Assembly: GCF_047785965.1 (NCBI RefSeq)
Contig: NZ_JBLOBF010000012.1
Location: 1 to 29,902 of the forward strand
DNA: 29,902 bases
From: Caldisericum exile_A
GTDB lineage: Bacteria; Caldisericota; Caldisericia; Caldisericales; Caldisericaceae
Direction: 5' to 3'
The notes under the pieces were generated by a model. It saw nothing but the letters and a program-made list of their open reading frames with translations, made no database searches and was not told the origin of the DNA. Made by a program: the position numbers and the translations under genes. Below are positions 1 to 6,468 of the stretch, in pieces (the first letter of the stretch is position 1; every line of letters starts with the position of its first letter).

Positions 1-184
1 GGAGATTTCTCCTCACTACGTTCGTCGAAATGACAATCATTGGAAGAGGGCACATCCCCCTTTAACTCCCCCTAAAAAGTCGGAGATCTCTCACATTCGT
101 TCGAGATGACCAAAAAGCAGTCATTCCGAAGGTTATTTCCGTTTGTCATTCCGAAGTGGCATAGCCACGAGGAATCTCCTCAGT
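1..184. repeat. Dispersed palindromic repeat cluster downstream of the Nramp gene
   Basis: This non-coding stretch contains the same motifs as the cluster near 3281-3483. One motif is a CTCCCCCTAAAAA block leading into GGAGAT, TCTCAC and TTCGTTCGAGATGAC (about 66-110). Another is TCATTCCGAAGGTTATTTC followed by a second TCATTCCGAAG (about 121-157). The last unit carries a small hairpin, GTGGC-ATA-GCCAC (about 156-168), followed by GAGGAAT. No ORF of substance runs through it. It abuts the 3' end of the minus-strand transporter gene, so transcripts reading out of that gene would contain these hairpins. A role in 3'-end protection or termination is inference. Confidence 0.7.
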
Positions 185-1444
185 TTATATTTTTCCAATA
201 TTAAGAAGCAAAAGCAGATTGAGAATCGTAACAACTGCAAAAGTCAAGATCAACAAAGCTTTCTCTATGCCACGATTTTTGTATTTACCCATAACAAGCT
301 CGCTTGAAGTAAGAGTTATCTGTCCTAAAACTGTAAAAGGAAGTTCAATACTCAATATGGCTTGACTTATTATGAGCCCTTTAAAAGTATCCTTTAAAAA
401 GAAAATTATAAGTGTTGCAAATACAAGTGCTGATATAATACCAATCCTTGAGTGGTTATCTTTGGTATCAAAAGGCTCATTTGAAGCCCCCGAAACGATA
501 ATCCCAGATGAAATTACAGCAGTAATTGAGGAGGAAATGCCAGAGAAAAGCAATGCAATCGCAAAAATAATTGATGCAAAATTACCTAATAGAGGCTTTA
601 AGGTTGCCTGTGCTGTCTCTAACTCAGATACTTTAATTCCATACTTAAAGAAAACTTGTGCCGCAACTATTATCATTGCAGAATTTATAAGAAATCCAAT
701 AAACATCGCAAAAATGGTGTCAAGAAACTCAAATGAGAGCTGTTTTTGTATGGTTTTTTCATCTTGTAAGTTCCATTGTCTACTCTGTATGATTTCGCTG
801 TGAAGAAATAGATTATGTGGCATTACAACTGCCCCTAATACGCTCATCACAACAAGCTCCGATCCTGTTGGAACTGACGGCACAATCCACCCTAAGAGTG
901 CACTTTTAACATCAACACCCACCATAAAAAGCTCAATAAGAAAAGACAATCCAATAAGACTCACAAATCCAATAATAATGCGCTCAATTTTTGTATATGA
1001 GTTTGTTAAAACCAAAAATAAAATAAGAATGCTTGTAATTATAGCACCAAACTTAATAGGAATTCTAAAAAGCATCTTTAAGCCAATAGAGGCACCTAAA
1101 ACCTCTGCAAGAGTTGTTGAAATGGTTGCAAGATATCCTGCTACAAGAAGAAAAGTTGATATAGGTTTTTTATAAAATTTGTTAAAGGATTCCGCAAGGC
1201 ATAGACCTGTTGCAATGCCAAGATGGGCTGCATTGTGTTGTAAAACGATAAGCATAATAGTTGAGAGAGTGACCATCCAAAGCAGTTTATATCCATACAT
1301 TGACCCTGCGGCAACATTTGAAGCCCAGTTTCCAGGATCAATAAAACCAACTGTAACGAGGAAACCAGGACCAATATACTTAAGAATCTCAAATGCCTCT
1401 AATCTTGGTTTGTGATTTTGAAAAAGCCTTTTTATGTTTTCCAT
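185..1444 (-). CDS. Nramp-family divalent metal ion transporter
   Basis: This is an integral membrane protein of the Nramp (SLC11/MntH) family, which imports Mn2+, Fe2+ or related divalent metals with protons. The two signature unwound-helix motifs are present: DPGN in TM1 (about residues 36-39) and MPHN in TM6 (about 208-211). The length of about 419 residues and the many hydrophobic segments match the family. The reading frame can be extended to a TTG at 1459, but the ATG at 1444 is preferred. A TATAAT on the minus strand (1456-1451) sits only 6 nt upstream of this ATG and there is no Shine-Dalgarno, so the mRNA is probably leaderless. The gene diverges from the coiled-coil gene at 1498. 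The exact metal cannot be told from sequence, and relation to the neighbouring glycan genes is not apparent. Confidence 0.93.
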   Translation of the reverse strand: MENIKRLFQNHKPRLEAFEILKYIGPGFLVTVGFIDPGNWASNVAAGSMYGYKLLWMVTLSTIMLIVLQHNAAHLGIATGLCLAESFNKFYKKPISTFLLVAGYLATISTTLAEVLGASIGLKMLFRIPIKFGAIITSILILFLVLTNSYTKIERIIIGFVSLIGLSFLIELFMVGVDVKSALLGWIVPSVPTGSELVVMSVLGAVVMPHNLFLHSEIIQSRQWNLQDEKTIQKQLSFEFLDTIFAMFIGFLINSAMIIVAAQVFFKYGIKVSELETAQATLKPLLGNFASIIFAIALLFSGISSSITAVISSGIIVSGASNEPFDTKDNHSRIGIISALVFATLIIFFLKDTFKGLIISQAILSIELPFTVLGQITLTSSELVMGKYKNRGIEKALLILTFAVVTILNLLLLLNIGKI

Positions 1445-1450
1445 TTTTAA

Positions 1451-1456
1451 ATTATA
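1451..1456 (-). promoter_or_regulatory. -10 box of a probable leaderless promoter for the Nramp gene
   Basis: A perfect TATAAT lies on the minus strand with 6 nt between it and the ATG at 1444. The usual 6-8 nt from -10 to transcription start would put the first transcribed base at or next to the A of the ATG. No purine-rich Shine-Dalgarno is present. No convincing -35 is seen at the expected distance. Confidence 0.5.
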
Positions 1457-1475
1457 CAAAAAACCGATAAAAGGG

Positions 1476-1493
1476 TATAATAGTTTGGAGGTG
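1476..1493 (+). promoter_or_regulatory. -10 box and Shine-Dalgarno for the coiled-coil gene
   Basis: TATAAT (1476-1481) is followed by GGAGGTG (1487-1493) and the ATG at 1498. If this -10 is used, the leader is only about 10 nt and the Shine-Dalgarno sits at its very 5' end. The ribosome binding site is strong. The -10 assignment is less certain because the -35 is poor. Confidence 0.5.
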
Positions 1494-1497
1494 TAAG

Positions 1498-1899
1498 ATG
1501 GAAGATTTCTTTGACAAACTTAAAAAGGGTGCAAAAGAAGCAACCGAAAAGGCGGGAATCTTAGCTAAAATTGCGGGGCTTAAAACTCAGATTGTAAACA
1601 ACAATTTGAAGAAAGACGGTCTTTTCAAAGAACTCGGAAAGGTTTTCTTTAGCGAATTGAAGGCAGGAACTTTTAAAGAAGAACTGAAAGAAAGTCTTAA
1701 AAAGATCGTGGATGAAATTGAAGCACTTGATTCTGAAATTGCAAGAGTTAACGAAGAGATTGCAAAATTAAATGAGGATTTGAAAAAGGTTGGCGCAACA
1801 GAAGAAGAGATGAAAGAGGCAGCACCTCTTGAACCAAAAGATGTGACAAAGCCAAACGAAGAAACTCCTCAAAAGGAAAAAGATAATCCTCAAGGGTAA
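1498..1899 (+). CDS. Small charged coiled-coil protein of unknown function
   Basis: I do not recognise a family. The 133-residue product is very rich in Lys and Glu. It has a heptad-like helical segment at about residues 60-100, with alternating Ile/Leu and Glu/Lys, and an acidic, proline-containing, probably disordered tail (about 105-133). It has no signal peptide or membrane segment, so it is predicted to be cytosolic. A strong GGAGGTG ribosome binding site 4 nt before the ATG supports expression. It is transcribed away from the Nramp gene and towards the deacetylase gene. Its N-terminal half (DFFDKLKKGAKEATEKAG) resembles the amphipathic start of small stress- or envelope-associated helical proteins, but this is only an impression. 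It could be a structural or chaperone-like helical protein. Confidence 0.75.
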   Translation: MEDFFDKLKKGAKEATEKAGILAKIAGLKTQIVNNNLKKDGLFKELGKVFFSELKAGTFKEELKESLKKIVDEIEALDSEIARVNEEIAKLNEDLKKVGATEEEMKEAAPLEPKDVTKPNEETPQKEKDNPQG

Positions 1900-1929
1900 T
1901 AAACTACTTTTCAAAGTGATTTATTAGAC

Positions 1930-1950
1930 TCTCTAACGAGAACTTTTTTT
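1930..1950 (+). terminator. Possible weak terminator between convergent genes
   Basis: A very short hairpin (TCTC-TAAC-GAGA) is followed after two bases by a run of seven T between the stop of the coiled-coil gene and the stop of the deacetylase gene. The four-pair stem is weak, so the assignment is tentative. Confidence 0.25.
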
Positions 1951-1955
1951 AGACC

Positions 1956-2855
1956 TTATTTTATTAATTTCTCAATGAATTTTTTAAATACCATAGGGTT
2001 TGATGTTTTGAGTCTTTCTGAAATTTCAACCCTACTTACATAAAAAGGATTATCTCCATATTTATTTATTAATTTACCATAGAGCCCAAAGCCAATCTTA
2101 AAACCATTTTTCCTGAGTATCTCTTCTATGGTTTTATCGAAGGCTCCCTGCGGGTAAGTAAATGCAATAGGTGAAATATGGAGAATGTTAATCGCATCTT
2201 CTTTTGACTGATTAATATCAACCTCAATATCTTTATACTTTTTCTCTTTAAGAAGTTTTAGGTAAATATTGTGGAGTTTGTGGGAGTGAAGCGAAATTTC
2301 AAAACCATTATTTAGAAGTGTTTTTATCTCATTTTCATTTACTTCCCAAACGGAACCAATGTATCCTGTAATAAGAGATGCAACACCTGTGAAGCCATTT
2401 CCTTTAAGAACAGATGAAGCAAGGACGACACTTTTAAATCCGTCGTCAAATGTAAAAATAACACTTCTTTTCGGGATCTTTTTGTTAAACATTAGAAATG
2501 CATAAAGGTCATCAAGTTTGATGCTTTCAAATCCATAACTCTTAAGAATCTCTATATGCTTTTTAAAATCTTCAAGACTTACATCGTATGAATTGATTCT
2601 CTTATTGGTATAGATGTTGTGATACATAAGCACAAGCACAAAAGTATCCTTTGAAGAAAAGAGCGAATTATATTCGTTAAGGATTGTTTTATCTTCTTTG
2701 ATGCCGTAAATTCTTCCAATGTTGTAAACCGCATTCTCAAAATAAGAAACCGGAACGTTTGAAAAACTCATGGATTCATTTGATAGAGCATTTCCATAAA
2801 ATGACAAAAAAAAGATTAACACAAATAAAATCGTAATAAATTTTCTCATTTTCAT
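1956..2855 (-). CDS. Secreted polysaccharide deacetylase (NodB domain, PgaB/IcaB-like)
   Basis: This is a carbohydrate esterase family 4 protein predicted to remove N-acetyl groups from an exported or cell-wall polysaccharide. From the ATG at 2855 the protein has a hydrophobic signal sequence (about residues 3-25). A YHNI motif follows (about 78-81), as in PgaB/IcaB enzymes. Then come the NodB motif FTFDDG (about 134-139), with the catalytic/metal Asp pair, the metal-binding H-x4-H pair in LHSHKLH (about His190 and His195), and YPQG (about 234-237). The open frame extends to a TTG at 2870, but the ATGs at 2855 or 2849 give a better signal peptide. A minus-strand TATAAT at 2877-2872 lies 16 nt upstream and no Shine-Dalgarno is visible. 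It is probably extracytoplasmic and may tailor a glycan made by the nearby locus, though it is not in that operon. Confidence 0.88.
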   Translation of the reverse strand: MKMRKFITILFVLIFFLSFYGNALSNESMSFSNVPVSYFENAVYNIGRIYGIKEDKTILNEYNSLFSSKDTFVLVLMYHNIYTNKRINSYDVSLEDFKKHIEILKSYGFESIKLDDLYAFLMFNKKIPKRSVIFTFDDGFKSVVLASSVLKGNGFTGVASLITGYIGSVWEVNENEIKTLLNNGFEISLHSHKLHNIYLKLLKEKKYKDIEVDINQSKEDAINILHISPIAFTYPQGAFDKTIEEILRKNGFKIGFGLYGKLINKYGDNPFYVSRVEISERLKTSNPMVFKKFIEKLIK

Positions 2856-2871
2856 ATATATTAGATACAAA

Positions 2872-2898
2872 ATTATACTGAAAAGTTTCCTGTTTCAA
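2872..2898 (-). promoter_or_regulatory. Candidate promoter of the deacetylase gene
   Basis: On the minus strand TTGAAA (2898-2893) and TATAAT (2877-2872) are separated by 15 nt. The -10 is perfect. The spacing is short, so the -35 is only moderately supported. The predicted leader is about 10 nt. Confidence 0.45.
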
Positions 2899-2928
2899 AA
2901 AATATTCTTTGAAAATTGTTGACTACAT

Positions 2929-2961
2929 GTTTATTAAAACGATGAATGTTTTCTAATAAAC
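2929..2961. repeat. 33-bp inverted repeat
   Basis: GTTTATTA (2929-2936) pairs with TAATAAAC (2954-2961), and inside these AAAC pairs with GTTT across a short loop. It lies upstream of the deacetylase promoter and at the edge of the repeat cluster. It could be an operator, a cruciform site or the end of a decayed element. It is not followed by a T-tract that would make it a terminator. Confidence 0.55.
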
Positions 2962-2988
2962 GAAAGAATGAGAGTCCCCCATCAACCA

Positions 2989-3079
2989 TTAGAAAGGGGG
3001 GTACCCACTTTCTAACTTCCCCCCAAGGCAAAATTATTATTTTGTGGAGTGTTGAGGAGGCGATTTATTGCCCCCTCAA
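2989..3079. repeat. Two imperfect palindromes inside the repeat cluster
   Basis: The first palindrome has arms TTAGAAAG (2989-2996) and CTTTCTAA (3008-3015) around a GC-rich centre containing GGGTACCC. The second pairs TTGAGGAGGC (3052-3061) with GCCCCCTCAA (3070-3079), with one mismatch. Both are non-coding and far richer in GC than the flanking DNA. They resemble REP-like elements. Open frames through here, such as 2946-3137, are repeat-derived and not credible genes. Confidence 0.5.
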
Positions 3080-3140
3080 AATAATTGTCATATCGAGCGA
3101 AGTAAGATATCTCCTCTGTTTACATTGGAGGAAGTAAAAT

Positions 3141-3300
3141 CCCCCTTCGAACTACCCCAAAAGAGGAGATTTATCCATTAATCGAAGGGGTAAAAGACCC
3201 CCTTCGAACTACCCCAAAAGAGGAGATTGCTCACTTACTCGAAGGGGTAAAATCCACCTTCGAACTACCCCAAAAGAGGAGATTTCTCACATTCGTTCGA
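3141..3300. repeat. Three tandem copies of a 56/57-bp palindromic unit
   Basis: Units begin at about 3141, 3198 and 3254, giving periods of 57 and 56 bp. Each starts CCCCCTTCGAACTACCCC (CCACCTTCGA in the third) and contains AAAAGAGGAGATT. The first two end TCGAAGGGGTAAAA, so CCCCTTCGA and TCGAAGGGG can pair as a 9-bp stem within a unit. The centre of the unit varies. The third unit runs into the TTCGTTCGAAATGAC motif shared with other repeats in the window. Confidence 0.85.
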
Positions 3301-3483
3301 AATGACTGGTTGTGTCATTCCGAAGGTTATTTCTGTTTGTCATTCCGAAGGCTTTAGCCTGAGGAATACCTTATTTAGAGGGGGATTTGAAATTCTCCCC
3401 CTCTAACTCCCCCTAAAAAGGAGGAGATTTCTCACTTCGTTCGAAATGACGGACACATTGAGTCATATCGAGTGAAGTAAGAT
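3281..3483. repeat. Dispersed TCATTCCGAAG / TTCGTTCGAAATGAC repeats
   Basis: This block repeats motifs seen at 1-184. TCATTCCGAAGGTTATTTC and a second TCATTCCGAAG occur at about 3318-3352, followed by the hairpin GGC-TTTA-GCC and GAGGAAT. CTCCCCCTAAAAA then leads into GGAGGAGATTTCTCAC (about 3408-3435) and TTCGTTCGAAATGAC. TCATATCGAGTGAAGTAAG (about 3463-3481) is a near copy of a sequence at 3088-3106. The region is non-coding and ends just before the padR promoter. Confidence 0.8.
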
Positions 3484-3494
3484 CAATATATCTG

Positions 3495-3523
3495 TTGACA
3501 GAAAAATAAATTTATCGTAAAAT
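3495..3523 (+). promoter_or_regulatory. Near-consensus sigma-70-type promoter of the PadR gene
   Basis: A perfect TTGACA (3495-3500) is followed by a 17-nt spacer and TAAAAT (3518-3523), which matches TATAAT at five of six positions. The predicted start is near 3530, giving a leader of about 30 nt that contains AGAGGTG. PadR regulators commonly repress themselves, so an operator around the AT-rich 3520-3550 segment is plausible but not shown. Confidence 0.75.
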
Positions 3524-3560
3524 TAATAAAGATTTATATATATTAGAGTAAGAGGTGAAA

Positions 3561-3950
3561 ATGGGAGGCATTTTTGATTTTTGCGATAAAAAGAAGAATT
3601 TTTTTGTAGCGTCAGTTTTTGGTGCAAGACAATTCATTACATTCTACATACTTCATCTTGTGCATGAAAAACCTCTTTATGGTGAGGCAATTTCGAAAAA
3701 AGTCACAGAACTTCTTTCAAACCTCTGGCAACCAAGCCCAGGATTTATGTATCCAATATTAAAGAGGCTTGAATCTCATGGTCTTATAAAAGGCAAATGG
3801 GACTATTCAGAAGCTCACCCTCGCTATATATACGAAATAACAGAAAAGGGTAAAGCTGAGTATTTCAAATATAAAGAGGTCTTTGAAACAAAATTAGACG
3901 AACTCATTCAAGTGCTTGAAAATGTAAAAAAAGAAGTTTTCAACAAATAA
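3561..3950 (+). CDS. PadR-family transcriptional regulator
   Basis: The product is a winged-helix DNA-binding protein of about 129 residues. It has the typical PadR layout: a helix with the conserved LYGEAISKKV segment, then the wing region SPGFMYPILKRLESHGLI, then YEITEKGKAEY, and a C-terminal helix for dimerisation. PadR proteins usually repress small efflux, stress or envelope genes. The frame is open from a GTG at 3555. The ATG at 3561 is preferred because AGAGGTG (3551-3557) is then well placed as a ribosome binding site. The gene stands alone behind a strong promoter. Its stop codon lies only 2 nt from the stop of the convergent ligase-like gene, so the two transcripts must overlap at their 3' ends. 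The target genes are unknown. Confidence 0.9.
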   Translation: MGGIFDFCDKKKNFFVASVFGARQFITFYILHLVHEKPLYGEAISKKVTELLSNLWQPSPGFMYPILKRLESHGLIKGKWDYSEAHPRYIYEITEKGKAEYFKYKEVFETKLDELIQVLENVKKEVFNK

Positions 3951-3952
3951 AC

Positions 3953-6433
3953 TCAGTGCGCTATATTAATTTTTACTTCACCAAACGAAATCCAATCACT
4001 AAGCTGCCCTTGCATAATTTTGTGAGAAACTGCATAAATTCGAAGTGTATAAGCACCGTCTGAAACATTGTTAGGTAAGGTATATTTATAAGAAAGTGTC
4101 TTTGGAGAAAGGTTTCCATTGATGAGTATCCAATCACCTTTAGGTGGAATAAGCCATATCACATATCTTTCCACATTTTTATCATTTGTTGGAATCCAAG
4201 TAATATTAATCTCTCCGCCCTTTTTAAATGTTTCACCATTCTTTGGACTCGCAACCAAGATAACAGGTGCATACTTTTCAAACTCCGCCCTAATTGTAGG
4301 ATCATTAGGATTGTAATAGTAAGCATAGAATAGATGCTGAATCCCCTGTGGTAATTCCCTATTCTTAACTTCAAGCGAACCAGCTTTGTAATATGCATAA
4401 GGATTATTCGGACTCGTTGAGATTGCAAGTTTGTAATTTTCAATTGCCTTAGCTAAATTGCCTACCTTCTCATAATAAAGACCATATCCAATATAAATAT
4501 CAGTTAAAATGTCCTTTCCAATAAGACCTTTATCAATTGCATCTTGAGCCAAGGAAAGCGCCAAATCCAATTCACTTTTTGCATCCGTTAAATCATTTTT
4601 AAGGTTTAAATAGGCAATCGCCAAAGAAGAATGGGCTCCAGGATCAAGAGGATTTAATTCAATTGTTTTCCTAAACTCAGAAATTGCATTTTCATCGCCG
4701 ATTGTATAGAGGAATTTAGCGTAGTCAAAATGGTATAAAAAATACATTGGGTATTTTTTAATTGCCTCTTCATAAAGCAACTTTGTTACACTTACCTTTG
4801 ATTGGTCAGCATTACCTTGAGATTTAACAATTTGAGCATATAAGTTTGCAAGATTGTAACGAGGCGATGCATTTAATGGGTTAAACAAAATCGCACTTTC
4901 AAAATCCGAAATTGTCTTTTCTAAAGGCACCTTCCCTTGATTATTCAAAGCAAGTCTATCAAGATTTACAGATATAAAAATAAATATGAGTAAAATTGTT
5001 ATAAGAAATGAAATTAAAATGAAAGAAAATATCTTGTTTACACTCGCATTGTCTTTTGAGCGTGTGGCATGTTTTGTCTCACTCTTATGCGGTTTTAAAT
5101 TAAATTTTCCCAAAATTTTATTAAAATCAATATTTGTTTTATCTCCCTCTGAAAGAAGTAAGCCAAAAGAAAAAAGTGTAATAAGAGGAATAAACATAAG
5201 CGACCAATCGAAATCAATAAACGCATGGAGAAGGATGCCAGCCAAACCTGAAAAAAGTCCAACATTTAAGGGAGAGTAGTGAGATTTGACAACTTTGTAT
5301 CCCTTATGTATAAGCAAAACCACAAAAAACAGAAGCGCAATGCAACCTAAAATGCCACCTTCAGAAAGATACTGGAAAAGAAGGCTATGAGGAAACTTTG
5401 AAAAGAAGTAAATTGATCTGTATTTTGCATAAATATATTGGTAAGTGCCAAATCCTGCACCAAAAATAGGATAGTCTTTCAAAATTCTAAAGGTATCCTT
5501 AATCATATAGATACGACCACCAAGTGATTCGTCATAAATTCCATTTTTTAAGAAATTAAGTAAGACATTAAACTTATAAATCAATGTGCCAAGATATGGA
5601 AAAACAACATCCTTTTTTATCATTACAAAAATTGCACCTACTACAAACAGCCCCACAATAGACAAAATCGAATACAATCGCTCTTTTCCTTTAAGAAGAA
5701 GCACAAATACAATTAAACCTGCCAAAAATGTAAGGATTGCACCTCGTGATTGAGTAAGAACAAAGGTAATAAAAAAGAATACAAACAAAAAAGAATACAA
5801 AATTTTCCTTAAAACCGCGTTCTCATAAAGGAAAAACCCAACTGAAATAAACATAGGAAGCACAAGAAATGCACCAAAAGTATTTGAATATTGGAGTGTT
5901 GAAGCAATAATTCCATTCACTGCAAAGCCTCTACCTAAAAGAAAATTAAAAAACGGCAATCCAATATTAAGCTTGTAGCCAATATATGCAAGAATACCAA
6001 TCAATGAGAGGATAAAAGAAAGAAAAAGTATAACAATAAGGGAGGCCTTATAAATCTTTTCATTTTCAACAGTATTTACTGCAATATAAAACATAAACAC
6101 ATAAAGGACAACTTTGAAAAACTCAGTTAAGGTTGCATAAAAATATACCGTAAAGAAAAGTGAAAAAAACGAAACCAAAAGGAATAAAAATATTGCAAAA
6201 TTGAGCCCTTCAATGCCTTTAAATGGTTCTTTCTTTACGAATTTAAGATATGAAAAAAGAATTACGGAAGGCAAACTCAAAAGAAAAGTAAGGTATGTTT
6301 CCCATGCAAAATATCCCCCTTGAAAGATCCCAGAGAAAAACAGAGGAATAAATGCAAGGAAAAGCACAATCAAATTAAGGCTTACAGAGTTTTCTTGCTT
6401 TTCTTTTTTTATGGTCTTTTGATCTTTTTTCAT
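3953..6433 (-). CDS. O-antigen ligase/oligosaccharyltransferase-like membrane protein with TPRs and C-terminal Ig-like domain
   Basis: This belongs to the Wzy_C superfamily (WaaL ligases, PglL-type O-oligosaccharyltransferases, Wzy polymerases), which move undecaprenyl-linked glycans on the outer face of the membrane. In numbering from the upstream ATG (6439), about ten or more membrane helices span residues 20-430. TQSRGA (Arg232) and FPHSLLFQYLSEGGILG (His351) match the family's conserved Arg and large-loop His. A further helix (about 468-491) leads to TPR-like repeats (about 505-720) and an Ig-like domain (about 725-828, with SPKNGETF and INITW) of the type on the neighbouring subtilase. 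The second ATG (6433) is chosen because a TATAAT ends at 6440, 6 nt before it, and no Shine-Dalgarno is seen. It follows the epimerase gene by 29 nt. A separate Wzy lies upstream in the operon, so ligase or protein-glycosyltransferase is favoured over polymerase. Confidence 0.85.
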   Translation of the reverse strand: MKKDQKTIKKEKQENSVSLNLIVLFLAFIPLFFSGIFQGGYFAWETYLTFLLSLPSVILFSYLKFVKKEPFKGIEGLNFAIFLFLLVSFFSLFFTVYFYATLTEFFKVVLYVFMFYIAVNTVENEKIYKASLIVILFLSFILSLIGILAYIGYKLNIGLPFFNFLLGRGFAVNGIIASTLQYSNTFGAFLVLPMFISVGFFLYENAVLRKILYSFLFVFFFITFVLTQSRGAILTFLAGLIVFVLLLKGKERLYSILSIVGLFVVGAIFVMIKKDVVFPYLGTLIYKFNVLLNFLKNGIYDESLGGRIYMIKDTFRILKDYPIFGAGFGTYQYIYAKYRSIYFFSKFPHSLLFQYLSEGGILGCIALLFFVVLLIHKGYKVVKSHYSPLNVGLFSGLAGILLHAFIDFDWSLMFIPLITLFSFGLLLSEGDKTNIDFNKILGKFNLKPHKSETKHATRSKDNASVNKIFSFILISFLITILLIFIFISVNLDRLALNNQGKVPLEKTISDFESAILFNPLNASPRYNLANLYAQIVKSQGNADQSKVSVTKLLYEEAIKKYPMYFLYHFDYAKFLYTIGDENAISEFRKTIELNPLDPGAHSSLAIAYLNLKNDLTDAKSELDLALSLAQDAIDKGLIGKDILTDIYIGYGLYYEKVGNLAKAIENYKLAISTSPNNPYAYYKAGSLEVKNRELPQGIQHLFYAYYYNPNDPTIRAEFEKYAPVILVASPKNGETFKKGGEINITWIPTNDKNVERYVIWLIPPKGDWILINGNLSPKTLSYKYTLPNNVSDGAYTLRIYAVSHKIMQGQLSDWISFGEVKINIAH

Positions 6434-6439
6434 CGCCAT

Positions 6440-6445
6440 ATTATA
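6440..6445 (-). promoter_or_regulatory. -10 box of a possible leaderless internal promoter
   Basis: A perfect minus-strand TATAAT sits 6 nt before the ATG at 6433 and directly abuts the ATG at 6439. No ribosome binding site precedes either ATG. The -35 is weak. It may give separate expression of the last gene in the long operon. Confidence 0.4.
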
Positions 6446-6468
6446 AACAAAATTACATAAATTTTATT

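Noticed and set aside
372..803. 143-residue plus-strand open frame opposite the Nramp gene
   Set aside because: It is a shadow of the transporter, whose DPGN and MPHN motifs are unambiguous. There is no ribosome binding site.
2946..3137. 63-residue plus-strand open frame in the repeat cluster
   Set aside because: It is made entirely of palindromic repeat DNA, has no ribosome binding site and has no protein-like composition.
3141..3300. CRISPR array
   Set aside because: The regular 56/57-bp spacing suggested it, but there are only three units, the similarity covers most of each unit including both ends, spacers are not unique and no cas gene is present.
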